Below, piece after piece: positions 32,069-46,958 of a stretch of 64,000 bases of DNA. The notes below the pieces were generated by a model. That model worked only from the letters and a program-made list of their open reading frames with translations. It had not been told where the DNA came from and searched no databases. Position numbers and translations under genes: made by a program. Origin of the DNA: Halomonas sp. A11-A. GTDB lineage: Bacteria; Pseudomonadota; Gammaproteobacteria; Pseudomonadales; Halomonadaceae. Each line of letters starts with the position of its first letter. Position 1 is the stretch's first letter. The stretch spans positions 110,073-174,072 of the forward strand of contig NZ_QGTM01000005.1 of NCBI RefSeq assembly GCF_003182195.1. The letters are read 5' to 3'.

Positions 32069-32983
32069 ATGACGCGTAAACGCGCCCTGGGACGTGGACT
32101 GGATGCGCTGATCGGGGCCGGCGCTCGCCGCCGCGAGAGCCTCGACCTCCCCGAGGTGAGCGTCGAGGGGGGGGAGGTCGCACCACCGGCCACCGCACCT
32201 CAGGTGACGGATCGCCTCGAGCGCCTGCCGCTGGGTCAGCTGACCCGGGGCAAGTACCAGCCGCGCCGGGATATCCAGCCCGAGGCTCTGGAGGAGCTGG
32301 CCGACTCGATCCGTGCCCAGGGGGTGATGCAGCCCATCGTGGTGCGTCCCGTCGGCGAGGAGCGCTACGAGATCATCGCCGGCGAGCGGCGCTGGCGTGC
32401 CGCCCAGCTGGCCGAGCTGGACGTGATTCCCGCGGTGATCCGCGAGGTCTCCGACGAGGTCGCCCTGGCCCTGGCGCTGATCGAGAATATCCAGCGCGAG
32501 AACCTCAATCCGGTCGAGGAGGCCATGGCGCTCAAGCGTCTGCTGGAGGAGTTCGATCTCACCCAGCAGCAGGTTGCTGATACGGTGGGCAAGTCCCGCG
32601 CCCAGGTGGCCAACCTGCTGCGGCTGCTGGCGCTGGACCCCGAGGTGCAGACCCTGCTGGAGCGCGGCGACCTCGACATGGGCCACGCCCGGGCCTTGCT
32701 GGGGCTCTCCGGTGCCAAGCAGCGCCGCGCGGCCCATGAGGTGGTCAACAAGGACCTCACCGTGCGCGATACCGAGGCGCTGGTGAAGCGCCTTGCCGCC
32801 GGCGAGCCCAGGAAGGCCGAGAAGCCCGCGGCGAGTCCCGATGTGGCGCGCCTGGAGATGCGCCTCGGCGAGCTGCTCGGGGCGGCGGTGAAGATCCAGC
32901 ATGGCCGGAGCGGCAAGGGGCGGCTGACCATCCGCTATACCAGCCTGGACGAGCTGGACGGAATCCTCGAGCACATCCGCTGA
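32069..32983 (+). CDS. parB: Chromosome partitioning protein ParB (Spo0J)
   Basis: Centromere-binding CTP hydrolase of 304 residues. The N-terminal RALGRGLDALIG interacts with ParA; GERRWRAAQLAELD is the CTPase motif; a helix-turn-helix (LTQQQVADTVGKSRAQVANLLRLL) recognises parS; the C-terminus dimerises. ATG 32069 with GAGGGAG is chosen over an upstream in-frame ATG because it gives the family N-terminus. Confidence 0.95.
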   Translation: MTRKRALGRGLDALIGAGARRRESLDLPEVSVEGGEVAPPATAPQVTDRLERLPLGQLTRGKYQPRRDIQPEALEELADSIRAQGVMQPIVVRPVGEERYEIIAGERRWRAAQLAELDVIPAVIREVSDEVALALALIENIQRENLNPVEEAMALKRLLEEFDLTQQQVADTVGKSRAQVANLLRLLALDPEVQTLLERGDLDMGHARALLGLSGAKQRRAAHEVVNKDLTVRDTEALVKRLAAGEPRKAEKPAASPDVARLEMRLGELLGAAVKIQHGRSGKGRLTIRYTSLDELDGILEHIR

Positions 32984-33074
32984 GGGGCTGGCGTCATGGC
33001 GGTAGGCTGTTGACAATTTCTGCACCTTTGGTCGCAAGAAGTGGCAGAAGCAGGCAAAATCCATGGCGGTTTTG

Positions 33075-33103
33075 TTGAAGCCCCGATAGCCCTTCCCTAT
33101 AAT
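33075..33103 (+). promoter_or_regulatory. Promoter of the ATP synthase operon
   Basis: -35 TTGAAG at 33075-33080, 17-bp spacer, perfect -10 TATAAT at 33098-33103, about 80 bases upstream of atpI. Confidence 0.8.
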
Positions 33104-33183
33104 CCGCCGGTGTTTGCCTTACGTTCAGGCAGGGCAGCCGCGGCGAAGTGGGCCGCGAGATCCGTGGCCAGGATGTCAACACG

Positions 33184-33591
33184 ATGCACAGAGCCACCGC
33201 CGGCGCCGCGCGCCGGCAACTGGATTTCACGCGGCTGTTCCTGGCCCAGGGCCTGGCCGCCCTGCTGGTGGCCCTGCTGGGGCTCTGGCAGACTGGCATC
33301 CCCGGTGCCGCATCCGCCCTGATGGGGGGGCTGGTCAGCCTGCTGCCATCGCTCTATTTCGTGAGGCGAGGGTTGCGCAGCCGGGGCGGCAAGCGGGTAC
33401 GGGTCAACGTACTCAATCTCTATCAAGCGGCGATGGGCAAGTTCGGTTTGACGGTAGCACTGTTCGCGATCGTTTTCGTCACAGTGCCCCCCTCAAACCC
33501 GGCTTTATTCTTTGTCGCATATGTGGCGGCTCAACTCATGCACTGGCTGACACCCTGGCTGGCGCGCGAGCGGTCGACCCCCCGAACCTGA
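33184..33591 (+). CDS. atpI: ATP synthase protein I
   Basis: Small membrane protein (135 residues) at the head of the ATP synthase operon; a non-structural factor thought to help assemble the c ring. About four hydrophobic segments are visible. ATG 33184 gives a normal-length product; a GTG at 33148 would extend it by 12 residues. Ends 9 bases before atpB. Confidence 0.85.
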   Translation: MHRATAGAARRQLDFTRLFLAQGLAALLVALLGLWQTGIPGAASALMGGLVSLLPSLYFVRRGLRSRGGKRVRVNVLNLYQAAMGKFGLTVALFAIVFVTVPPSNPALFFVAYVAAQLMHWLTPWLARERSTPRT

Positions 33592-34428
<837 letters not shown>

Positions 34429-34441
34429 GACCCGAGCAACG

Positions 34442-34724
<283 letters not shown>

Positions 34725-34731
34725 CGACAGC

Positions 34732-34752
34732 ACCGAGCGCTCAGCGCTCGGT
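34732..34752 (+). terminator. Hairpin between atpE and atpF
   Basis: Perfect 9-bp stem ACCGAGCGC / GCGCTCGGT with a TCA loop, followed by TTGCTTGTT, 8 bases after the atpE stop. Could be a partial terminator or a 3' stabiliser of atpE mRNA. Confidence 0.6.
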
Positions 34753-34796
34753 TTGCTTGTTACCGGTCGCCACGAACCTGTCAGAGGTACAGTCCT

Positions 34797-35267
34797 GTGA
34801 ATATCAACATGACGCTGATCGGGCAGACGATCGCCTTCGCGATCTTTGTCTGGTTCTGCATAAAGTACGTGTGGCCGCCGATCAGCTCTGCGCTCCACGA
34901 GCGCCAGAAGAAGATCGCCGATGGCCTCGACGCGGCAAGCCGTGCCTCTCGTGACCTCGAGCTCGCCCAGGAACAGGCCGCTCAGACCCTGCGTGAGAGC
35001 AAGGAGCAGTCTTCCCAGATCCTCGAGCAGGCCAACAAGCGCGCCTCCCAGATGATCGAGGAAGCTCGCGAACAGGCCCGCGCCGAAGGCGAGCGCCTGG
35101 TGGCCAGCGCCCGTGCCGAGATCGAGCAGGAAATCAATCGCGCCAAGGAAGAGCTTCGCGTCCAGGTGGCGACCCTCGCGGTCGCTGGCGCCGAGCGTGT
35201 CCTGGAAGCCTCCATCGACGAGAAGGCACATCGCAAGCTGCTCGACAAGCTTGCAGCCGAACTGTGA
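34797..35267 (+). CDS. atpF: ATP synthase Fo subunit b
   Basis: Peripheral stalk subunit of 156 residues: one N-terminal membrane helix ([22 protein letters not shown]) and a long charged coiled coil. Two copies connect Fo to the delta subunit. Starts with GTG 34797; the resulting [10 protein letters not shown] matches E. coli AtpF. Confidence 0.95.
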   Translation: MNINMTLIGQTIAFAIFVWFCIKYVWPPISSALHERQKKIADGLDAASRASRDLELAQEQAAQTLRESKEQSSQILEQANKRASQMIEEAREQARAEGERLVASARAEIEQEINRAKEELRVQVATLAVAGAERVLEASIDEKAHRKLLDKLAAEL

Positions 35268-35278
35268 GGAGGTGATCC

Positions 35279-35815
35279 ATGGCGGAACTGTCTACCGTCG
35301 CGCGGCCCTATGCCAAGGCGGCGTTCGAGTACGCACGTGATCACCAGGCGCTGGATGCCTGGTCCGAGATGCTGGGCACCCTGGGCCTGGTCATGGCCAA
35401 CCGGGACGTCCAGGCACTCGTTGCCAGTCCGAAGCTCACCCACGAGCGCAAGGTGGCGCTGCTGGTCGAGGTGGCCGACATCAAGGTGGACGACGCGGCG
35501 CGTCGTTTCCTCGATGTGCTGGCCGACCAGCGTCGCCTGCCGGCGCTGGCCGCCATCGCCGGGCAGTTCGAGCGGCTGCGTGCCGACCACGAGCAGCGCG
35601 TCGACGTGACCGTGGTGTCGGCCTTCGAACTCGACGCCAAGCAGCAGCAAAAGCTCGCCGGTGCGCTCAAGAAGCGCCTGAATCGCGAAATCTCCATTAC
35701 CACTCAGGTGGACTCCAAGCTTCTCGGTGGCGTGATCCTGCGTGCCGGCGACACCGTCATCGACGGGTCGGTGCGTGGTCGATTGAACCGCCTTAGCGAA
35801 GCTCTTACCGCCTGA
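35279..35815 (+). CDS. atpH: ATP synthase F1 subunit delta
   Basis: Stator subunit of 178 residues that joins the b stalk to the top of the alpha3beta3 head. N-terminal [12 protein letters not shown] and C-terminal [25 protein letters not shown] are family signatures. Strong GAGGAGGTGA site; 11 bases after atpF. Confidence 0.95.
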   Translation: MAELSTVARPYAKAAFEYARDHQALDAWSEMLGTLGLVMANRDVQALVASPKLTHERKVALLVEVADIKVDDAARRFLDVLADQRRLPALAAIAGQFERLRADHEQRVDVTVVSAFELDAKQQQKLAGALKKRLNREISITTQVDSKLLGGVILRAGDTVIDGSVRGRLNRLSEALTA

Positions 35816-35831
35816 GTCTGAGGGACATGGC

Positions 35832-37376
35832 ATGCAGCAACTGAATCCTTCCGAGATCAGCGACATCATCAAGCAGCGTATCGAGAAGCTTGACGTCGCA
35901 TCCGAAGCCCGCAATCAGGGCACCATCGTCAGCGTTTCCGACGGCATCGTGAAGATCCACGGGCTCGAGGACGCGATGTTCGGTGAGATGATCGAATTCC
36001 CCGGCAGCATCTTCGGCATGGTGCTTAACCTGGAGCGCGACTCCGTGGGCGCCGTGGTACTGGGCGACTACCTGCAGTTGGAAGAGGGCATGACCGCCAG
36101 CTGTACCGGTCGCATCCTCGAGGTGCCGGTGGGCCCCGAGCTGAAGGGCCGCGTGGTGGATGCCCTGGGCAACCCCATCGACGGCAAGGGCGACATCGAC
36201 GCCAAGCTCACCGACGCGGTGGAAAAGGTCGCGCCGGGTGTTATCACCCGCCAGTCGGTCGACCAGCCCATCCAGACCGGCTTCAAGTCCATCGACGCCA
36301 TGGTGCCGATCGGCCGCGGCCAGCGTGAGTTGATCATCGGTGACCGTCAGATCGGTAAGTCGGCCATCGCCGTCGATGCGATCATCAACCAGAAGGGCAA
36401 GGGCGTCACCTGTATCTACGTCGCCATTGGCCAGAAGCAGTCCACCATCGCCAACGTGGTGCGCAAGCTCGAAGAGCATGGTGCCATGGAGCACACCATC
36501 GTGGTCGCCGCCGGCGCAGCCGACCCGGCCCCGATGCAGTTCCTGGCGCCCTATGCCGGCTGCACCATGGGCGAGTACTTCCGCGACCGCGGCGAAGACG
36601 CCCTGATCGTCTACGACGACCTCACCAAGCAGGCCTGGGCCTACCGTCAGGTCTCCCTGCTGCTGCGTCGTCCGCCGGGCCGTGAAGCCTACCCGGGTGA
36701 TGTCTTCTACCTCCACTCTCGCCTGCTGGAGCGCGCCGCGCGCGTCAACCCCGAGTACGTCGAGAAGTTCACCAACGGTGAAGTGAAGGGCAAGACCGGC
36801 TCGCTGACCGCGCTGCCGATCATCGAGACCCAGGGGGGCGACGTCTCCGCCTTCGTTCCGACCAACGTGATCTCGATCACCGACGGTCAGATCTTCCTGG
36901 AGACCGACCTGTTCAACTCGGGCATCCGTCCGGCCATCAACGCCGGTCTGTCGGTTTCCCGCGTGGGTGGTTCGGCCCAGACCAAGATCATCAAGAAGCT
37001 TGGCGGCGGTGTGCGTCTGGCGCTCGCCCAGTACCGCGAGCTGGCGGCCTTCTCCCAGTTCGCCTCGGACCTGGACGAGTCCACCCGCAAGCAGCTCGAG
37101 CATGGTCAGCGCGTCACCGAGCTGATGAAGCAGAAGCAGTACTCGCCGCTCTCCGTGGCCGAGATGGGGCTGTCTCTGTACGCGGCCAACGAGGGCCATC
37201 TGGATGACGTCGACGTCAGCAAGGTACTGGACTTCGAGCGTGCCCTGCACGACTTCATGAAGGCCGAGTACGCCGAGCTGCTCGACAAGATCAACCAGAC
37301 CGGCGACTACAACGACGAGATCCAGCAAGGGCTGAAAGAGGGTCTCGAGAAGTTCAAGGCCACTCAGAGCTGGTAA
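35832..37376 (+). CDS. atpA: ATP synthase F1 subunit alpha
   Basis: Non-catalytic nucleotide-binding subunit, 514 residues. [17 protein letters not shown], the P-loop GDRQIGKSA and the [17 protein letters not shown] segment are diagnostic. Three copies alternate with beta in the F1 head. Followed by an intercistronic hairpin. Confidence 0.97.
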   Translation: MQQLNPSEISDIIKQRIEKLDVASEARNQGTIVSVSDGIVKIHGLEDAMFGEMIEFPGSIFGMVLNLERDSVGAVVLGDYLQLEEGMTASCTGRILEVPVGPELKGRVVDALGNPIDGKGDIDAKLTDAVEKVAPGVITRQSVDQPIQTGFKSIDAMVPIGRGQRELIIGDRQIGKSAIAVDAIINQKGKGVTCIYVAIGQKQSTIANVVRKLEEHGAMEHTIVVAAGAADPAPMQFLAPYAGCTMGEYFRDRGEDALIVYDDLTKQAWAYRQVSLLLRRPPGREAYPGDVFYLHSRLLERAARVNPEYVEKFTNGEVKGKTGSLTALPIIETQGGDVSAFVPTNVISITDGQIFLETDLFNSGIRPAINAGLSVSRVGGSAQTKIIKKLGGGVRLALAQYRELAAFSQFASDLDESTRKQLEHGQRVTELMKQKQYSPLSVAEMGLSLYAANEGHLDDVDVSKVLDFERALHDFMKAEYAELLDKINQTGDYNDEIQQGLKEGLEKFKATQSW

Positions 37377-37383
37377 GCCTGGA

Positions 37384-37406
37384 GGCCCGCCCGCCGAGGG
37401 CGGGCC
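37384..37406 (+). other. Intercistronic hairpin atpA-atpG
   Basis: 9-bp stem GGCCCGCCC / GGGCGGGCC with a five-base loop and no T tract, 8 bases after the atpA stop. More likely an mRNA-stabilising structure than a terminator. Confidence 0.55.
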
Positions 37407-37444
37407 CGGGAACTGTCTGAGGGCCACGAACGGAGTAGATCGCT

Positions 37445-38326
37445 ATGGCAGCTGCAAAAGAGATTCGCACCCAGATCGGGAGCATCAAGAACACGCAGAA
37501 GATCACCAGCGCCATGGAAATGGTCGCTGCGTCGAAGATGCGCCGGGCTCAGGACCTGATGAAGGCCAGCCAGCCCTACGCGCGTCAGATCCGCAACGTC
37601 GTTGCCCATATCGCCGATGCCAACCCTGAGTACAAGCACGACTACATGGTCGATCGCGAGGTCAAGCGGGTAGGCTACATCGTGGTCTCCACCGATCGCG
37701 GCCTGTGCGGTGGCCTGAACGTCAACCTGTTCAAGGCCGTGCTCAAGGACGCGATGGTGCGTCGCGAGGAGGGCGCCGAGCTGGATTTCTGCGCGCTGGG
37801 TTCCAAGGCTGGCGGCTTCTTCAAGAACTACGGGGGCAACCTCGTGGCGGCGAAGAGCGGCCTGGGCGAGTCGCCCGAGGTCGAGGACCTGATCGGTAGC
37901 GTCAAGGTCATGCTGGAAGCCTATGACGAGGGCCGTCTGGACCGCCTGTACGTGGTGTATAACGAGTTCGTCAACACCATGACCCAGAAGCCGGTGGTCC
38001 GTCAGCTTCTGCCCTTGTCTGCGGACATGGGCATGGATGACTCCCACGAACAATCCGGTCCCGTATACACCTGGGACTACCTGTATGAGCCGGATGCCAA
38101 GGCGCTGCTGGATAGCCTGCTGGTTCGTTTCATCGAATCCCAGGTGTACCAGGCGGTGGTCGAGAACGCGGCGTGCGAGCAGGCCGCGCGGATGATCGCC
38201 ATGAAGAATGCCACCGACAACGCCGGCGGCCTGATCGACGACCTGGAGATGATCTACAACAAGGCTCGCCAGGCCGCGATCACCCAGGAAATTTCCGAGA
38301 TCGTCGGGGGCGCCGCCGCCGTATAG
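37445..38326 (+). CDS. atpG: ATP synthase F1 subunit gamma
   Basis: Central rotor shaft, 293 residues. N-terminal [32 protein letters not shown] and the C-terminal [31 protein letters not shown] helices form the coiled coil that turns inside the head. Single copy per enzyme. Confidence 0.96.
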   Translation: MAAAKEIRTQIGSIKNTQKITSAMEMVAASKMRRAQDLMKASQPYARQIRNVVAHIADANPEYKHDYMVDREVKRVGYIVVSTDRGLCGGLNVNLFKAVLKDAMVRREEGAELDFCALGSKAGGFFKNYGGNLVAAKSGLGESPEVEDLIGSVKVMLEAYDEGRLDRLYVVYNEFVNTMTQKPVVRQLLPLSADMGMDDSHEQSGPVYTWDYLYEPDAKALLDSLLVRFIESQVYQAVVENAACEQAARMIAMKNATDNAGGLIDDLEMIYNKARQAAITQEISEIVGGAAAV

Positions 38327-38327
38327 C

Positions 38328-38353
38328 GCCGGGGAGGGCGTGGCCCTCCCGGC
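38328..38353 (+). other. Intercistronic hairpin atpG-atpD
   Basis: GCCGGGGAGGGC pairs with GCCCTCCCGGC across a three-base loop with one bulged G; no T tract follows. Lies directly after the atpG stop. Confidence 0.5.
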
Positions 38354-38368
38354 ACACAGGCTTCATAG

Positions 38369-39769
<1,401 letters not shown>

Positions 39770-39793
39770 TCCCGTCCATCAGGGGGATTCGCT

Positions 39794-40222
39794 ATGGCGA
39801 ACAGCTTCACATGCAACATCGTCAGCGCCGAGGCGGCCATCTTTTCGGGCGAGGTCGAGCAGCTCGTCGCGTCCGGGATCATGGGGGATCTGGGCATCCT
39901 GCCCGGGCACGCCCCGCTGCTGACCGAGCTTCAGCCAGGCCCGGTTCGCGTGATCCATGATGGCGGGCGGGAGGAGAACTTCTACGTCTCTGGCGGCTTC
40001 CTGGAAGTGCAGCCGGACGTGGTGACCATCCTGGCCGATGCGGCATCCCGTGCCAGGGACCTCGACGAGGCCTCCGCCGAGGAGGCCCGCCAGCAAGCAC
40101 TGAAGGCGTTCAACGACAAGTCGGCGGAGCTGGATTACACCCGCGCCGCCGCCGAGCTCGCCGAGGCCGTGGCTCAGCTGCGTACCATCCAGCAGCTGCG
40201 CAAGAAGGCCGGCAAGGGCTGA
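39794..40222 (+). CDS. atpC: ATP synthase F1 subunit epsilon
   Basis: Rotor subunit of 142 residues that can inhibit ATP hydrolysis. N-terminal beta sandwich ([40 protein letters not shown]) and two C-terminal helices are visible. Last gene of the operon; a terminator follows 22 bases later. Confidence 0.95.
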   Translation: MANSFTCNIVSAEAAIFSGEVEQLVASGIMGDLGILPGHAPLLTELQPGPVRVIHDGGREENFYVSGGFLEVQPDVVTILADAASRARDLDEASAEEARQQALKAFNDKSAELDYTRAAAELAEAVAQLRTIQQLRKKAGKG

Positions 40223-40244
40223 TCCGGCCCGGGCCGTGACGGCG

Positions 40245-40288
40245 CGCCCCCCGATCCCATGAAATAGCGGGTTCGGGGGGCGTTTTCG
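40245..40288 (+). terminator. Terminator of the ATP synthase operon
   Basis: CGCCCCCCGATCCC pairs with GGGTTCGGGGGGCG in 13 of 14 positions around a ten-base loop, then TTTTCG. Confidence 0.88.
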
Positions 40289-40367
40289 TCTCTGCTATCA
40301 TGGGCGCCGGCCCCGCGCCGCTGGTGCCGCTCACCCATCTCTGCGCCCCCGGCGTCAGGAGGATGCC

Positions 40368-41741
40368 ATGTCACTGAACGAGACCCTGCAGGAACAGAAG
40401 GAGGCGCTGGTCGCGGCCCAGGCCGCGGAGGACCGCGAGCGCCTCGGCGAGATGCTGTCGGAGCTGCGTTCCGCGGACATCGCCGAGATCCTCGAGGAAC
40501 TCCTCGAGGAGGATGACGATCTGTCGATCGCCATGGGCCTGCTCGAGGCCCTGCCGCTGGAGCGGCGGGCCAACGTGCTGGGCTACCTGCCCGGCGAGGA
40601 GCAGGTCGAGATCACCTCGACCATGTCCGACGAAACGCTGCTCTCGGTGCTCGAGCAGATGGGCTCCGACGAGCGCGCCGACCTCTTCAACCTCCTCGAT
40701 GAGGACCGCCGCGAGGGGCTGCTGCGGCGCATGGCACGCCAGGAGCGTGAGGACCTCAAGCGGCTGGCCAGCTACGAGGAGGGCACCGCCGGGGCGATCA
40801 TGACCTCGGACTACGTGGCCATCCCCACCGGCATGACCGTCTCCCAGGCGATGATGCGGGTGCGCCAGACCGCCCCCGACGCCGAGACCGTCTACCAGAT
40901 CTATATCGTCGACCCCGACGGCAAGCTGGCCGGCACCCTGTCGCTGCGCCAGCTGATGGTGGCGCGCCCGGGAGCCAAGGTCGATGACATCATGATCAAG
41001 GACGTGATCAGCATTCCGGTGGACGCGGCCCAGGAGGAGGTCGCCCGGGTCGTGGCCCGCTACGACCTGCTGGCGCTGCCGGTCATCGATCACGACGAGC
41101 GCCTGGTGGGCATCGTCACCCACGATGACGCCATGGACGTGGCCGAATCCGAGGCCACCGAGGACTTCCACAAGGGCATGTCCATCGGCGCCCTGGAGGA
41201 CGGCGTCAGCCGGGTGCCGCTGTGGAGCCTCTATCGCAAGCGAGTGACCTGGCTGGTGCTGCTGGTCTTCGCCAACCTCTTCTCCGGCGCCGGCATCGCC
41301 TACTTCGAGGAGACCATCGCCGCCCAGGTGGCGCTGGTGTTCTTCCTGCCGCTGCTGATCGGCAGCGGCGGCAACGCCGGAGCCCAGGCCGCCACCCTGA
41401 TGGTGCGCGGCATGGCCACCGGCGACGTCGGGGTCAAGGACTGGAGCACCCTGCTCGGTCGCGAACTGCTGGTGGCCGGTTCCCTGGGCCTGACCATGGC
41501 CCTGGCGGTAGCGCCCATCGGGGTGATGCGCGGCGGCGAGGCGGTGGCTATGGTGGTGGCCATGAGCATGGTGACCATCGTGCTGTTCGGCAGCCTGCTC
41601 GGCATGTGCCTGCCCTTCGTGCTCAACCGGCTGGGCTGGGACCCGGCCACCGCCTCGGCGCCGCTGGTGACTACCCTGATCGACGCCTCGGGGGTGCTGA
41701 TCTACTTCAGCATCGCCACCGCCATCCTGTCCGGGGTCTAG
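40368..41741 (+). CDS. mgtE: Magnesium transporter MgtE
   Basis: Mg2+ channel of 457 residues in the inner membrane. A superhelical N domain rich in acidic residues (about 1-130), two CBS domains (about 130-260; MTSDYVAIPTGMTV, LVGIVTHDDAMDV) and five membrane helices with the pore segment GGNAGAQAATLMVRGMATG are present. The cytoplasmic domains sense Mg2+ and close the pore. uppP starts 2 bases after its stop, so the pair is likely co-transcribed. Confidence 0.94.
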   Translation: MSLNETLQEQKEALVAAQAAEDRERLGEMLSELRSADIAEILEELLEEDDDLSIAMGLLEALPLERRANVLGYLPGEEQVEITSTMSDETLLSVLEQMGSDERADLFNLLDEDRREGLLRRMARQEREDLKRLASYEEGTAGAIMTSDYVAIPTGMTVSQAMMRVRQTAPDAETVYQIYIVDPDGKLAGTLSLRQLMVARPGAKVDDIMIKDVISIPVDAAQEEVARVVARYDLLALPVIDHDERLVGIVTHDDAMDVAESEATEDFHKGMSIGALEDGVSRVPLWSLYRKRVTWLVLLVFANLFSGAGIAYFEETIAAQVALVFFLPLLIGSGGNAGAQAATLMVRGMATGDVGVKDWSTLLGRELLVAGSLGLTMALAVAPIGVMRGGEAVAMVVAMSMVTIVLFGSLLGMCLPFVLNRLGWDPATASAPLVTTLIDASGVLIYFSIATAILSGV

Positions 41742-41743
41742 CT

Positions 41744-42544
41744 ATGGAGTGGCTGCAGGTCATTCTGCTCGCCGTCGTGCAGGGACTCACCGAGTTCCTG
41801 CCGGTATCGAGCTCCGCTCACCTGATCCTGGTGCCGGTACTCACCGACTGGGAGGATCAGGGCCTCGCCTTCGACGTCGCCCTGCATATCGGCAGCCTGA
41901 CGGCGGTGGTGCTCTACTTCCGCCATGAGCTCGCGCGCATGGCCGGCAGCTGGGTCGGTTCGCTGCGCGGCGGCGGCATGGACGAGGATGCCCGGCTCGC
42001 CTGGTGGGTGCTGCTGGCTACCGTGCCGGTCTGCCTGATCGGCTTCACCTTTCGCGATGCCATCGAAGTGGGCATGCGTTCGCCGCTGATCATCGGCACG
42101 AGCCTGATCGGCTTCGGCCTGGTGCTGGGCTATGCCGACTGGCGCCGCCGCCACGGCGGGCGCAGCGAGTACCAGTTGGGCCTCAGGGATGTGCTCTTCA
42201 TCGGTGGCGCCCAGGCCCTGGCGCTGATTCCCGGCACCTCGCGTTCCGGCATCACCATCACCGCGGCGCTACTGCTCGGCATGAGCCGGGAGGGCGCGGC
42301 ACGCTTCTCCTTCCTGCTGTCGATCCCGGTGATCGTGCTGGCCGGTGGCCTGGAGATCGTCGGCCTGGTGCGGGAGTCCCATGCGGTGGACTGGCCGGCG
42401 GTGACGGTGGGGGCCATCCTCTCCGGCATCAGCGCCTACCTCTGCATCCACTATTTCCTGGTCTTCATCAAGCGCGTCGGCATGCAGCCCTTCGTGGTCT
42501 ATCGGCTGCTGCTCGGCGGCGGGCTGCTGTGGCTGTTCTGGTAG
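41744..42544 (+). CDS. uppP: Undecaprenyl-diphosphate phosphatase
   Basis: BacA/UppP membrane phosphatase of 266 residues that recycles the lipid carrier for peptidoglycan and confers bacitracin tolerance. The motifs LTEFLPVSSSAHLIL near the N-terminus and PGTSRSGITI in the middle form the active site. The start codon follows the mgtE stop by two bases. Confidence 0.95.
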   Translation: MEWLQVILLAVVQGLTEFLPVSSSAHLILVPVLTDWEDQGLAFDVALHIGSLTAVVLYFRHELARMAGSWVGSLRGGGMDEDARLAWWVLLATVPVCLIGFTFRDAIEVGMRSPLIIGTSLIGFGLVLGYADWRRRHGGRSEYQLGLRDVLFIGGAQALALIPGTSRSGITITAALLLGMSREGAARFSFLLSIPVIVLAGGLEIVGLVRESHAVDWPAVTVGAILSGISAYLCIHYFLVFIKRVGMQPFVVYRLLLGGGLLWLFW

Positions 42545-42581
42545 TGGCCGACCCTCATCCGTCACGGGAGTGCCTGTCATC

Positions 42582-43709
42582 ATGAAGTTCCTGCGTCTCC
42601 ATTTTCCGCTGCTGCTCCTCGCCGGGCTGCTGCTGGCCGGCTGCTCGGAGCGCGACCGTCCCCTCGACTCGCCGGTGCGCTTCGAGGGGGGGATCTTCGG
42701 CAGCTTCTATCAGGTGACCATCGCCGACTCGCTGACCCAGGGCCAGGCCCAGGCGCTGGAGCAGGGCATCCTCGAGACGCTCGAGGCGGTGGATGCCGCC
42801 ATGTCGATCTACATCGAGGACTCGGAGCTCATGGCCTTCAACCAGTCGCCCCTCGGTGAGTGGCAGCCGCTCTCCGACGAGCTGGTCGAGGTGCTGGCGA
42901 TCAGCCAGGCGGTGGCCGAGAAGAGCGACGGCGCCTTCGACGTCACCCTGGGGGGGCTGGTCAACCTGTGGAGCTTCGGCGGCGAGGCGCGTCCCCGCGA
43001 GGTGCCGGACGAGGCGGCGCTGGCCGAGCGCCTCGAGGTGGTCGGTTTCGATGCGCTGGAACTCGACCCGGCGGGGCTGCAGGCGCGGCGCACCCGGGAC
43101 GTCTTCGTCGACCTGGGCGGCGTGGCCAAGGGCCATGCGGTGGACCGGGTCGCGGCCTACCTCGACCGTGAGGGCATCGAGCACTATCTGGTCAACCTGG
43201 GGGGCGACCTGATCTCCCGCGGCCATCGCAATGCCGGCGGCGGTGACGACGGCGAGGCGGAGGCCTGGCGCATTGGCGTGGAGGCGCCGCTGGAAGACCG
43301 CCGGGAGGCGCAGTACGTGCTGCCCATCGGCGATGTCTCCCTGGCCACCTCCGGCGACTACCGCAACTACTTCGAGGAGGGGGGGCAGCGCTTCTCCCAC
43401 ACCCTGGACCCGCGCAGCGGCCGGCCCATCGACCATCGCCTGGCCTCGGTGAGCGTGCTGCACCCCTCCAACGCCTGGGCCGACGCCTGGGCCACGGCGC
43501 TGATGGTGCTGGGGGACGAGGCGGGCATGGCCCTGGCCGTCGCCCAGGACCTCAAGGTGTTGATGATCGTACGCGTGGACGAGGGCTGGGAGAGCCTCGT
43601 CAGCCCCGCCTTCGTGGCATACTTCGGCGATGAGCTGGTCGAGGAGCTCGGCCTGGTGGCGGTAGCCGAGCCGGGCGAGCTCGAGACCGAGCCCGCCCCG
43701 AACGAATGA
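42582..43709 (+). CDS. apbE: FAD:protein FMN transferase (ApbE lipoprotein)
   Basis: Periplasmic lipoprotein of 375 residues that attaches FMN to threonines of NqrB/NqrC or RnfG/RnfD-type proteins. The lipobox LLAGC lies at the end of a short signal; FGSFYQVTI, DVTLGGLVNLWSFGG, DLGGVAKGHAVD and SLATSGDYRNYFE are family motifs. ATG 42582 is preferred to GTG 42570 because it gives a compact signal peptide. The flavinylation targets are not in the window. Confidence 0.92.
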   Translation: MKFLRLHFPLLLLAGLLLAGCSERDRPLDSPVRFEGGIFGSFYQVTIADSLTQGQAQALEQGILETLEAVDAAMSIYIEDSELMAFNQSPLGEWQPLSDELVEVLAISQAVAEKSDGAFDVTLGGLVNLWSFGGEARPREVPDEAALAERLEVVGFDALELDPAGLQARRTRDVFVDLGGVAKGHAVDRVAAYLDREGIEHYLVNLGGDLISRGHRNAGGGDDGEAEAWRIGVEAPLEDRREAQYVLPIGDVSLATSGDYRNYFEEGGQRFSHTLDPRSGRPIDHRLASVSVLHPSNAWADAWATALMVLGDEAGMALAVAQDLKVLMIVRVDEGWESLVSPAFVAYFGDELVEELGLVAVAEPGELETEPAPNE

Positions 43710-43725
43710 ACGACAGGAGTCATTG

Positions 43726-45087
43726 ATGACGCTGGATGTGGTGATACTCGCGGCCGGGCAGGGAACCCGGATGCGCTCGACCCTGCCTAAGGTGCTGCAC
43801 CGCCTGGCCGGCAAGCCTATGGTGCGCCACGTGGTCGATACCGCGCGGGGCCTCGAGGCCGAGCGCACCCACGTGGTGGTGGGGCACGGCGCCGAGAAGG
43901 TGCGCGAGGCCCTGTCCGACTGCGAGGTGCACTTCGCGCTGCAGGCCGAACAGAAGGGCACCGGCCATGCCGTGGCCCAGGCCCTGGAGGGCCTCGGCGA
44001 GGGCAAGGTGTTGGTGCTCTATGGCGACGTGCCGCTGATCCGTCGCGAGACCCTGGCGGGGCTGCTGGACGGAGTCGATGACGACCACCTCGGCCTGCTC
44101 ACCGTGACCCTGGCGGACCCCACCGGCTACGGGCGCATCCTGCGCAACGCCGAGGGCGAGGTGGTGGCCATCGTCGAGCACAAGGACGCCTCCCAGACGG
44201 AGCTTGCCATCACCGAGTGCAATACCGGCATCATGGCAATGACCGCCGCCCAGCTGCGCCGCTGGCTGCCACGGCTCTCCGCCGACAACGCCCAGGGCGA
44301 GTACTACCTCACCGACATCATCGCCATGGCGGCCGCCGAGGGGGTCAGGATCGTCACCGCCCAGCCGGCCGACCCGCTGGAGGTGGAGGGGGTCAACAAC
44401 CGGCTGCAGATGGCGCGCCTCGAGCGCGCCCATCAGCTGGCCACGGCCGAGCGGCTGATGGCCGATGGGGTAGCGCTGATCGACCCGGCGAGGATCGATA
44501 TCCGCGGCACCCTCACCTGCGGCCACGATGTGGAGATCGACGTGGGCTGCGTCTTCGAGGGAGACGTGGAGCTTGGGGAGGGGGTGCGTATCGGCCCCCA
44601 CTGCGTGATCCGCGACAGCCATATCGGCGCCGAGACGGTGATCGAGCCCCACAGCGTCATCGAGGGCACGGTGATTTCCGGTCGCGGCCGCGTCGGTCCC
44701 TTCGCCCGGCTGCGCCCAGGTACTCGCCTGGCGGTGGGCGCTAAGGTGGGCAACTTCGTCGAGACCAAGAACACCGAGGTGGGTGAGGGCAGCAAGATCA
44801 ACCACCTGAGCTACGTGGGCGACGCCCGGCTGGGCCGCGACGTCAACGTCGGCGCCGGCACCATCACCTGCAACTATGACGGCGCCCACAAACATCGCAC
44901 CGAGATCGGCGATGGCGCCTTCATCGGCTCCAACACGGCGCTGGTGGCCCCGGTGAGCGTGGGCAGCAACGCCACCGTGGGCGCCGGCTCCACCATCAGC
45001 AAGGACGTGGCGGACAACGCCCTGGCCGTTTCCCGCGGCCGTCAGATCAGCAAGGCCGACTGGCCACGCCCCAGCAAGGACAGGTAA
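43726..45087 (+). CDS. glmU: Bifunctional UDP-N-acetylglucosamine pyrophosphorylase / glucosamine-1-phosphate acetyltransferase
   Basis: Cytoplasmic enzyme (453 residues) making UDP-GlcNAc for peptidoglycan and LPS. N-terminal nucleotidyltransferase with [11 protein letters not shown]-terminal left-handed beta helix with hexapeptide repeats and the acetyltransferase residues in NHLSYVGDA and [14 protein letters not shown] 43726 follows ACAGGAG. glmS begins 11 bases downstream, so precursor steps are made together. Confidence 0.96.
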   Translation: MTLDVVILAAGQGTRMRSTLPKVLHRLAGKPMVRHVVDTARGLEAERTHVVVGHGAEKVREALSDCEVHFALQAEQKGTGHAVAQALEGLGEGKVLVLYGDVPLIRRETLAGLLDGVDDDHLGLLTVTLADPTGYGRILRNAEGEVVAIVEHKDASQTELAITECNTGIMAMTAAQLRRWLPRLSADNAQGEYYLTDIIAMAAAEGVRIVTAQPADPLEVEGVNNRLQMARLERAHQLATAERLMADGVALIDPARIDIRGTLTCGHDVEIDVGCVFEGDVELGEGVRIGPHCVIRDSHIGAETVIEPHSVIEGTVISGRGRVGPFARLRPGTRLAVGAKVGNFVETKNTEVGEGSKINHLSYVGDARLGRDVNVGAGTITCNYDGAHKHRTEIGDGAFIGSNTALVAPVSVGSNATVGAGSTISKDVADNALAVSRGRQISKADWPRPSKDR

Positions 45088-45098
45088 GGAGAGTCACC

Positions 45099-46934
<1,836 letters not shown>

Positions 46935-46958
46935 CGCCTCCCGTCGAGCCGCCGTTCC

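Noticed and set aside
45040..45098. glmS ribozyme upstream of glmS
   Set aside because: Only 11 bases separate glmU and glmS, and this riboswitch is known from Gram-positive lineages.
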